From Arcuatula senhousia (taxonomy: Eukaryota; Mollusca; Bivalvia; Mytilida; Mytilidae), in NCBI GenBank assembly GCA_963971305.1, contig OZ020309.1:12021001-12085000 (forward strand): 64,000 nt of DNA, given 5' to 3'. Below are positions 37,601 through 49,600 of the stretch, piece by piece (the stretch's first letter is position 1; each line of letters starts with the position of its first letter). The position numbers were made by a program, and so were the translations under genes. The notes beneath the pieces were generated by a model, which was not told the origin of the DNA, ran no database searches, and saw only the letters and a program-made list of their open reading frames with translations.

Positions 37601-40600
37601 ACCTTAGTCAATTTTTTGAGTTGAATTACTTTATGAGAATAGACAAGTGTCAATTTTGTTTCTAGTCATGACCGTGTTGTGTTGTATCATGAGATTTATT
37701 TCATTTTGTTAGACATTTCAAGTCTTACTTTAACAATTAAAATTTGAATAAAAATGTTGAAATGTTTAGGAGAGTACAAATTTTGTTCAATAAATAAATA
37801 TGTTCGTTCAAACCAATTGATTCAATGCATTATATCAGGAGAATTGTGCATTCAATGTCAAAAGGTTTCTAGAAATTTTAATGTCAGAAATTTCCTGAAA
37901 TGCTCTAGGAATAAGAGCCTTTACTGCAAAACATACATACTAATAACAGTTTATTCCAAAAGCAAATACAGCTAATAATTTATATGATATAAATACATAC
38001 AAACATACAAACAGCACATAAAGACGTGCAATCATACATCTTCACATGCATAAAAAAAAACTTCTTACGCTTTTATATCTTAAAGTTAAAATAAAATAAT
38101 TTACCTACCTACCTACCCATAGGAAAAAAATTACCTACTCTAATTATTTTTTGATAAAAAAAAATAAAATATTTTGCCTACCTACCTACCCTGCTTCAAA
38201 ATTCAGGGTCGGGAGAAGGGCAAACATACAATATTTTAATTTAGGCCATACAGGTGAATATAGAAGAGGAGTTATCTTTGTCCGAGATGCTCCTTAAGAG
38301 TTTATTCAACAAAGGGTAGAGAGGATGTTTTCCAATAATTTAATAACTACAGATATCATAAGATGAAATTTTTAATTATTATTATTAATTAATTTAATTA
38401 TTGTTATTAATAGCGGAAGAATTATAAAAATATCTTATCTTTGGTAAATCTCTGATGCATATTACACAACAAAAAATTGCCCAGCTGTAATACTAACTAG
38501 TAAGTGCCTTAACAATAAGATTTTCTTATTGCTACAGTCATAAATGATCCATCCTCCTTCCTGTCACCATTTCCTGATTTTCGTCTTTGTTGTAACAATA
38601 AGAATTTCTTATTGTTGTGGTTTTGCCATAATGGTATAATGTGCCTTAAGAAAAAAACCTCTTAATGGTGTTCTCTTGAGTACTGGTAATATTTGATCAC
38701 TTGCATGTAAATTTACATGTACTCCTGCATTTTTCATTTCTTAACTTTTTGGTTAGGTGGGTGCTTGAAAAAATAAATGAAATGGATTAAAAATATGCTG
38801 GAAAATGATCAGAAACCACTTACCAAAATAGCACAAAGAACAAGTTACATAAGCGAACACGGAAATAACTCAATAATAAAAAACTGTGAAATTTAGCTTA
38901 AATCAAGTTAATAAAGTTCAAGGCCACTAGTTGGCTGGAGGCTCGCGCATCTAATCAAAAATGACCTACAACCTGTAGGCTTTTTAGCCTAAGGGGCTCT
39001 TACAACCTCTTATTTACATGTACCGGAAGTTAAGTCTTAAAGCTATTCGCTGCTTAATTGAAAAAAAACAAGGTATTTATATTTATATCCTTGATGAATA
39101 GAATACAAAATACATGTAAGCTTTATACAATTTGTTGTGAAAAGCTTTCTCAATGTGCGAAATTAGCACTGGCCAGTAAAAATCTTTTCGTGCAAGTGAA
39201 TTTTGGATGAATTTTGCAATGGACATATAGGACAAAACCTTAAAATTTAGATTTAGGGCAACCAAAAATACAAATCTTAATTTCAAAGCCTGCTCTCTCT
39301 GACTTTTAAGGTAAAGCTTTATAGCCTTGTTTTAGTGTTAAAAACTATGAAAAAATAGGAAGACATATTAAAACTTTTTAAATAAGCCCTTTATAGTTCA
39401 ATAATCCCTATTGTAGAAAGAAAATAGTTAAAGGGTTCACTGGGCAAAAAAAATCCATATTTTAATGGTAAAATCCTAGGGATTCTGAAAATCTTACAAA
39501 AATCTCAAAAATTGAGCTGAAATAACCTGTGATCTCCTTAGAAATGTGCCTGAAATTTTACCAGAGAGAATTTTTTAAAAACATCCTTGCAACCTTAGGA
39601 GGGTTGTTATGCATGCGATGGGGCAGTCATCCATCTCACGGTCTTCATTTCCTTTTTATGGAACTTGAAAAAATTAACAATTGATAATTGTCTTTATAAA
39701 TTGTGTAAATTGTATGTTTTTGCCCTTCAAAGTCTGTCCAATCTTGATTGTTTATAGTACATTCTTAGAATAAGTTTTTAACGTTTCTTCGTTCAACTTT
39801 ATTCCAATTAAGGGTCCCTATGAGACAAAATGACAATTACAGCAAAATAATTATTTATACAGCGCATATACAATTACACAAATATAATCTATCAAATATA
39901 AAATGAGTTCATTTTTAGATAAACAAGGTATCACTTTGGAGGCTTGATCAAGCCCGGACTTTAGAGAATGGTGAGAATGATAGATCGAGAGATCCTGTTC
40001 TGATGTGTGAGGCCCCTCACAACGGCAATGTCACAGGCTTAGAGGTTTGTATTAAGATTTTCTTAGAATTTCTGTAGAATTTACAGAACTTGATATTAAC
40101 AGATATAGCTTTGCTGTCATGAGTCAAATTGCCATGTATTTTACCAGATACATTGTGAGTTTGCAATATTAATTCAGGGTATGAAACTCGTCTTAAAGTT
40201 GTTTGTCCTCAATACAAATTTTCAATATTTCTGCTGTGCGTCTACTAATTTTGTGACTGTTTAAATATATGTACACATATTTATGTCTGGTGTGTAAGTG
40301 TTCTTATTTTCTCATTGTTAATTGATAATGTTTCTTATTATAGTTTGTTTCAGAAGAACATCTAGTGTCATCCTCATCATCTGGAACAGTTTCATTGTAC
40401 AAACATCATACCAACTCACAGGTATGTGACAGTTATTATACCTTGGCAAACAAAGTTTAAGGATGGTTGTATTTCTGTCCACATATCTCATCACAGCAAC
40501 TAGACCCAAACCTTTTGATGGATTTTGATGACACTTAACTTAAAGAAAGTACAATTTAAGGAAAGAAAGAAGCAGAGGTACCAATGGGGTATCCGAATGT

Positions 40601-43600
40601 CAATAGTCTGAAAGGGCAGAGACAAAACCAGTAAACACCAACAAGAAAGGGACAAAAACAGACAACATGTAAAACATGGAAACACAAAATAACTGAATAT
40701 CAATCAACAACGCGAACTCCAGTGGAAACAAGAGTGAACTCAGGTGCTCCGGAAGAGTAAGCAGTTCCTGCTTGCTATAGCACACCCGTCGTGTTGCCAA
40801 TACTCCATTGAGTGTGTCAAATCCGGTAAAGGAAGACAAAACCCTATGACAAACCAACATCTGTACTCATCTGAGAGATTGAAATCCCATATTTGTCTAT
40901 AAGTGCATGATGTCTGAAGTAAAATTTCTTGAGTGAAGACAGCAACCAAGGAACATAACCCTGTGTGAGCAAAGGAGATATGCATGAAATTGGGTATCCT
41001 ACAGGGGAGATAATTGGACTTCTGAGTTTTTTATGCAATACATCTACAAGGTACAAGGATTCATAAATGGAAAAACACCTCTTGTAATGATGTCCAAAAG
41101 TGTAAACTGAGTGATTTAGATAGCCCTATTTACATTTATTTTTGGCACGAAGTGAAAAATCCTGATTATAAAATGGTGAATGTTGGGCTGATTGTTGGTG
41201 GACAGATGGGAGAATGATTTTCGTAACAGTTTTCTCAACAACTACTAATAACAACCTATTGATGTTCGGTATGCAGCATGGGGTCCCATACCATGGAATC
41301 ATTTTTCGGGTCTGTCCCTCAGCTACTTCCTGTTTAACAAAATATGGCCATTTTTTACTTGAACAGATTTTTTGAATTGTAAGTTCTTTTATCAAATGAC
41401 ATTGTGGGAAACGGCCACTAGCCAACTTGCCGAATTCGAGTTGAAATGATTTTTGGCAAGTTCTTTTCATCTGCAACTAGCCAGTTTGGCGAGCTGAAAC
41501 TTTGAGGCTTGTTCTAGAAAAAAAATACAATGTATCTTAAAAGAGTGTGTTTGGTGTATTTTCAATGTTAATTTAAGATTCTTTTAATTTTAAGATCTTC
41601 TTTAACTCTGTACAAATGCTACATGTAACTTATGGTGCTTGTAAGTTTTTAATTAAAAACCTACTTGCCAAATTTGGCTAATATTTCACAAATTCTGCAA
41701 TTACTTTTATTTGGGTACTAGCGGGAATGGCAAGCTGAACAAAAATTTTGTTTCCCACTCTGAAATGACCCTTGTCTGGCAGAATGTTTGTTTTATTAGA
41801 CCTTAGGTTACATTCATCAGTGGGACAGACTTCATCACCATGGCAACAAGAGCTGTCCGTGTACATGTCTGGCTGTCAGGGATGATATAATAGTTACCGC
41901 AGGTGAAGATGGGCGAATCAATGCATTGAATGCTGGGCATAAAGATCCTATCAGAAAGATTGGTAAGAATAAAAATATGTGATGTAAGTCTTCACTGTAT
42001 TTTTTTATGTGCTTAAACTCCAAAACTATTAAAGGTACATTTCTGTAATTTAACGAACCAGGTATCAATGCAAATTCATCCATTAAAACTAAATGGTTAT
42101 TATTGAAATGGTTTTCTTTGAAAAATTCAAATTTTGATAAACAGAGTTCAAAGTTTCTTTAAAGTGGGATGCAAATCTTACATTGAGTCAATCATGGAAA
42201 GAAATGAAAAAAAAAAACACAATTCGGAAAAAGAAATGGAAAATGGAATCAAAATATTCAAGTTTTGATGTTGCAACCTAAAAATTTTAGAAATAAGGAT
42301 GTAGAATTACTTAGTTATAAATTCAAATTAAAAGTTAGTTTTCGTTACAGCTCTTTTTCTTATCGCTAGATAAGAACATGCCTTTATCAGCATTTATATT
42401 ACAGGGAAGGCAGACAGCTGTACCATCACATGTGTGACTTTCCTCAAACAGTTTGAATTCATCACAGTAAACAACACGGGACAACTGAAGACTTACGACA
42501 TGAGGAGTAAATCAGACGAGCCTGTACAGACTCTCTCTGTGTAGGTTTAATGTTCATAAACACAACACAACAAAGGCTAAGTAGTTGGTTTTAATCTGCC
42601 CGTGCGGCAGGTAGCTAACCAGAATTATACAGGGCAAAACAAAGGCGAAATCAGGGGAATGAACATTTTTTCAACCACATACAATACAAGATGGTAAATT
42701 GCTGAAATACAATAAAAACGAGCATAAATATGAAATCACAGAAAGTTACAAATTCAAAGTTTAGTAAGTTTAAGAAGTATGAAAATTATACACAAAGATC
42801 GAACAAAACAGCCTCTAGAATTATAATTTTTATTAGAAAAAGTAAGCACAGTAAAATAAAGTGATTGAAAATTACATCTGGCTTTTTTGATGACAAGATT
42901 CAAGGTCGAGTAAATTTCCAGAAAATATGAATAGAAAACGAAAGTAGAATTACAATAATAACAACGAATCTTTCAAAGATGACAATAAACAGCCAAATGT
43001 CTTATATAACTAGAATAAAATAAACTGTCTTACACTGTACGGCGGCTTATATAAACTCCTTAAAAATTGAAAGCCAGATTAACATGTTATTGATTTCTAG
43101 AAAGCAGAAGATAGATAGCGAATGCTAAAACATTGGAAACATATTCGGAAACGTCACACAAAAACAGAAATACAGAACTGGTTCATAATATCAAATGGCA
43201 TGGTGTTTTAAAACGAACGTATATCAAACAATATTCAATGATCTAATTATGTATAAGAATAAATAATTGTAATATAATTACAGCACAGTTTTTTTTGCCA
43301 CATCTATAATAGTAGAGGGGTATATAGTGTTCAGATCTGTTTCCATCCGTCTCAAATGTTGTGAGATGGGGCATTATGTCTATTGGACATATACTTGTTT
43401 GCTGAACTTTTAATCATTAGAGTTTGATGAACGGTCCAATAGTACCGTATAGCGGGTATTTTTCACGGCCTGCAAATTTCGCGATTTCATACCAAATGGC
43501 CTAGTTTTTATTTACACAGACATTTATTTCATTATATTCTCAATACAAATTAATATTGATTTATACTACGCGGGTTCAATATTTTGGGATATAATAATGG

Positions 43601-46600
43601 TCGGGAATATAGCGAAATTAAGAACCCCACGAAAATTTCACGCTATACGGTATTTACAATTATTGTCCTTAAACATGTTATATAATTAAAGCCTCATTTC
43701 TCAGTAATTCATGGTGAACATTATATGATTTTGTATTTTCAGTACAGGAGATCTAACACCATTACAATGTGTAGACAAACATCCAAGTCAATCCCACATT
43801 GTAGCCACTGGGGGCGATGACGGGACCTTAGGGATCTGGGATCTACGACAGGAAAAATCCCCTGTGTCATTGATGGAGGCTCATGCTAGTACAAGTAAGT
43901 CAAAGGGGGAATCTACGGCAGGAGAAATCCCCTGTGTCATTGATGGAGGCTCATGCTAGTACAAGTAAGTCACATTTAGGATAAAAAAGGCAAGAAACAG
44001 CTTATATTTCATTATTATCCTCTGAAATAGAATTAGTGGAATACATGTATATAGGAATCAGCCTGTCTGTCTGTCAACATATTTTGTGAGGACAACTCTT
44101 CCTTAACAGATCAATGAATTTCGATGAATCATAAATAATATTTGACAAGTACATCATATGGAAATGTGCATTTGATCAAATATCATACAAGGAAGATAAT
44201 CATAAGCACAACATACCTGTAGTTTTTCCACAAATCTCATAAATGCAACTCATCTTTAACTAATGAATGGATTTTGATGAAACTTTACATGAATAAAGTA
44301 CATCATATGCTCTTAATCATCATATATAGAATGAGATATTTGACTATTCCCAATATAGAGTTCAATATGAAGTGAGGGAGTTATCCTTTTTGTGTGCTTG
44401 TTTACAGTATTCTTAGTTTTTCTTGGCTCAAACTTGTCTAAAACCGACCTTATTTATCAGTCTTTAAAAAGTATTGTTATTATTCGGTGAATTGATTGCT
44501 GATTGTTTTATATTTCTATTTTGTGAATCATACAACTTTGAATTGTTTTCCAAACTTAAATTACCTGCATCATCGAAGGCGAAAGCAGGTCTAGTAGTCC
44601 CGTCACTCTGTCAATCTATTACAAACTTTTGTAAATAAAGGTAATAACAAAACTACTGAACTTGAATGATCAATCTCAAAGTCCAGAGAAAATGACAAAA
44701 ACGAATCAGTCATACACGGAGAATTGGTGGATCGCAATGGTCCTGACTTGGTACAGGCATTTCAAACGAAATGGTGGGTTAAACCAGGTTTAATGGCGCC
44801 AAACCTCCCTCTTCCATTGCAATCATAGGATCCGGTAATGACCATAGAACACAACATAGTTGTGAGACACAATAGGGAATGCTTGGCTACTACTGTCAGA
44901 AGGGATTGATTTCAAATTTGATACACAGCTTCAGCATGATGAGTTGAACCGTGCCTCCCCTTTCCAGCGCAGTCCTGGATCTACTTCCTGTTTTCTGAGC
45001 CAACTTTTGTTAGGGTAAAAATATTCACAATTTTTCGTTACAGATTTCTCCTCTTCTACTGAAGGGATTGATTTAAAATCTTGTACACAGCTTTATTATG
45101 ATGAGTTGTAACGTGCCTCCTCTTTCCAAGTCAGTCAAGCATCTACTTCCTGTTTTCTTAATGGTCAAGTGTGGGTATTCTGGTGCAAATCCTTGTTGTT
45201 TTTTCAGTGTGGGAGGTTAAGTTCCGAAGAACAGCACCAGACCATCTCTTTACTTGTTCAGTCTTAACAAAGTTCTGTTGCTATTTCAGTGTGGGAAGTT
45301 AAGTTCCACAGAACAGCACCAGACCATCTCTTCACTTGTTCAGATGATGGCAATGTTTGGCATTGGGATGCTTCACAAATCAACTCAGTTTCCATGGTAA
45401 CAGATCATCCATTTTCCATTTCAGGTAGGTTTAAATTATTGCATGTAGATATGTTTTCATTTTATATCCTTCCACAAACACTTACATGTACTTTAAAAGA
45501 AACCATTAGTTGTCCCCTGCGGCATCTCTAAGCAGGGACATGTCTGTACGTCTTACTTTAATTTTGTAACAGTTTTCTCAGCAACTACATGTACATCAGA
45601 CCTGGGGTCAATTACATACTAAAGTAATTAATTACAATTACATTTTATCAGTTAAATTACACATTACATTATCAAAAAAATTAAAAGTAATTAATTACAT
45701 TACAATGACTTTGGTAATGTCATTAATTACTTTTGAATTACATTATATGCAAATAGTAAAACACTAAAGACACTTGTAAAAATATTTTTGTCAAATGAAT
45801 AAAGCCTAACAGCATGTTACAGGCAATCATTTGGGACATCTTTGTTTAAATTCCCCGAGGTTAGCCCGCTCCGGCACCAACACTTTTGAGTTGGAGAATA
45901 CATCAAAGCTTTAAAATATCCGTCTAAATTTTAAAATTGTCTAAACCCTATGGTTCTTCCTACCCCAGACATAGGTTGAATATCTTAGTAATTATTTGGT
46001 TCCCCAGTTTGGTATTTTTGGTTATACTGTTCTATGCTCTTCATATTCATACAGTGTTTGGCATTTTCAATATTTTTGGTAGAGCGCCTCTGATGAGTCT
46101 TGAATAGACGAAACGCGCGTCAGGCGTAGCAAAATTTATTGTCTGGAACTTTGTTGTCATTTGTATTTCGAACACACGTGAAGGTTAGCACTGCTGGTGG
46201 AGTTTAAATTCCCCGAGGTTAGCCCGCTCCGGCACCAACACTTTTGAGTTGGAGAATACATCAAAGCTTTAAATTATCCGTCTAAATTTTAAAATTGTCT
46301 AAACCCTATGGTTCTTCCTACCCCAGACATAGGTTGAATATCTTAGTAATTATTTGGTTCCCCAGTTTGGTATTTTTGGTTATACTGTTCTATGCTCTTC
46401 ATATTCATACAGTGTTTGGCATTTTCAATATTTTTGGTAGAGCGCCTCTGATGAGTCTTGAATAGACGAAACGCGCGTCAGGCGTAGCAAAATTTATTGT
46501 CTGGAACTTTGTTGTCATTTGTATTTCGAACACACGTGAAGGTTAGCACTGCTGGTGGAGTTTAAATTCCCCGAGGTTAGCCCGCTCCGGCACCAACACT

Positions 46601-49600
46601 TTTGAGTTGGAGAATACATCAAAGCTTTAAATTATCCGTCTAAATTTTAAAATTGTCTAAACCCTATGGTTCTTCCTACCCCAGACATAGGTTGAATATC
46701 TTAGTAATTATTTGGTTCCCCAGTTTGGTATTTTTGGTCATACTGTTCTATGCTCTTCATATTCATACAGTGTTTGGCATTTTCAATATTTTTGGTAGAG
46801 CGCCTCTGATGAGTCTTGAATAGACGAAACGCGCGTCAGGCGTAGCAAAATTTATTGTCTGGAACTTTGTTGCCATTTGTATTTCGAACACACGTGAAGG
46901 TTAGCACTGCTGGTGGAGTTTAAATTCCCCGAGGTTAGCCCGCTCCGGCACCAACACTTTTGAGTTGGAGAATACATCAAAGCTTTAAATTATCCGTCTA
47001 AATTTTAAAATTGTCTAAACCCTATGGTTCTTCCTACCCCAGACATAGGTTGAATATCTTAGTAATTATTTGGTTCCCCAGTTTGGTATTTTTGGTTATA
47101 CTGTTCTATGCTCTTCATATTCATACAGTGTTTGGCATTTTCAATATTTTTGGTAGAGCGCCTCTGATGAGTCTTGAATAGACGAAACGCGCGTCAGGCG
47201 TAGCAAAATTTATTGTCTGGAACTTTGTTGTCATTTGTATTTCGAACACACGTGAAGGTTAGCACTGCTGGTGGAGTTTAAATTCCCCGAGGTTAGCCCG
47301 CTCCGGCACCAACACTTTTGAGTTGGAGAATACATCAAAGCTTTAAATTATCCGTCTAAATTTTAAAATTGTCTAAACCCTATGGTTCTTCCTACCCCAG
47401 ACATAGGTTGAATATCTTAGTAATTATTTGGTTCCCCAGTTTGGTATTTTTGGTTATACTGTTCTATGCTCTTCATATTCATACAGTGTTTGGCATTTTC
47501 AATATTTTTGGTAGAGCGCCTCTGATGAGTCTTGAATAGACGAAACGCGCGTCAGGCGTAGCAAAATTTATTGTCTGGAACTTTGTTGTCATTTGTATTT
47601 CGAACACACGTGAAGGTTAGCACTGCTGGTGGAGTTTAAATTCCCCGAGGTTAGCCCGCTCCGGCACCAACACTTTTGAGTTGGAGAATACATCAAAGCT
47701 TTAAATTATCCGTCTAAATTTTAAAATTGTCTAAACCCTATGGTTCTTCCTACCCCAGACATAGGTTGAATATCTTAGTAATTATTTGGTTCCCCAGTTT
47801 GGTATTTTTGGTTATACTGTTCTATGCTCTTCATATTCATACAGTGTTTGGCATTTTCAATATTTTTGGTAGAGCGCCTCTGATGAGTCTTGAATAGACG
47901 AACACGCGTCAGGCGTAGCAAAATTTATTGTCTGGAACTTTGTTGTCATTTGTATTTCGAACACACGTGAAGGTTAGCACTGCTGGTGGAGTTTAAATTC
48001 CCCGAGGTTAGCCCGCTCCGGCACCAACACTTTTGAGTTGGAGAATACATCAAAGCTTTAAATTATCCGTCTAAATTTTAAAATTGTCTAAACCCTATGG
48101 TTCTTCCTACCCCAGACATAGGTTGAATATCTTAGTAATTATTTGGTTCCCCAGTTTGGTATTTTTGGTTATACTGTTCTATGCTCTTCATATTCATACA
48201 GTGTTTGGCATTTTCAATATTTTTGGTAGAGCGCCTCTGATGAGTCTTGAATAGACGAAACGCGCGTCAGGCGTAGCAAAATTTATTGTCTGGAACTTTG
48301 TTGCCATTTGTATTTCGAACACACGTGAAGGTTAGCACTGCTGGTGGAGTTTAAATTCCCCGAGGTTAGCCCGCTCCGGCACCAACACTTTTGAGTTGGA
48401 GAATACATCAAAGCTTTAAATTATCCGTCTAAATTTTAAAATTGTCTAAACCCTATGGTTCTTCCTACCCCAGACATAGGTTGAATATCTTAATAATTAT
48501 TTGGTTCCCCAGTTTGGTATTTTTGGTTATACTGTTCTATGCTCTTCATATTCATACAGTGTTTGGCATTTTCAATATTTTTGGTAGAGCGCCTCTGATG
48601 AGTCTTGAATAGACGAAACGCGTGTCAGGCGTAGCAAAATTTATTGTCTGGAACTTTGTTGTCATTTGTATTTCGAACACACGTGAAGGTTAGCACTGCT
48701 GGTGGAGTTTAAATTCCCCGAGGTTAGCCCGCTCCGGCACCAACACTTTTGAGTTGGAGAATACATCAAAGCTTTAAATTATCCGTCTAAATTTTAAAAT
48801 TGTCTAAACCCTATGGTTCTTCCTACCCCAGACATAGGTTGAATATCTTAGTAATTATTTGGTTCCCCAGTTTGGTATTTTTGGTTATACTGTTCTATGC
48901 TCTTCATATTCATACAGTGTTTGGCATTTTCAATATTTTTGGTAGAGCGCCTCTGATGAGTCTTGAATAGACGAAACGCGCGTCAGGCGTAGCAAAATTT
49001 ATTGTCTGGAACTTTGTTGTCATTTGTATTTCGAACACACGTGAAGGTTAGCACTGCTGGTGGAGTTTAAATTCCCCGAGGTTAGCCCGCTCCGGCACCA
49101 ACACTTTTGAGTTGGAGAATACATCAAAGCTTTAAATTATCCGTCTAAATTTTAAAATTGTCTAAACCCTATGGTTCTTCCTACCCCAGACATAGGTTGA
49201 ATATCTTAGTAATTATTTGGTTCCCCAGTTTGGTATTTTTGGTTATACTGTTCTATGCTCTTCATATTCATACAGTGTTTGGCATTTTCAATATTTTTGG
49301 TAGAGCGCCTCTGATGAGTCTTGAATAGACGAAACGCGCGTCAGGCGTAGCAAAATTTATTGTCTGGAACTTTGTTGCCATTTGTATTTCGAACACACGT
49401 GAAGGTTAGCACTGCTGGTGGAGTTTAAATTCCCCGAGGTTAGCCCGCTCCGGCACCAACACTTTTGAGTTGGAGAATACATCAAAGCTTTAAATTATCC
49501 GTCTAAATTTTAAAATTGTCTAAACCCTATGGTTCTTCCTACCCCAGACATAGGTTGAATATCTTAATAATTATTTGGTTCCCCAGTTTGGTATTTTTGG

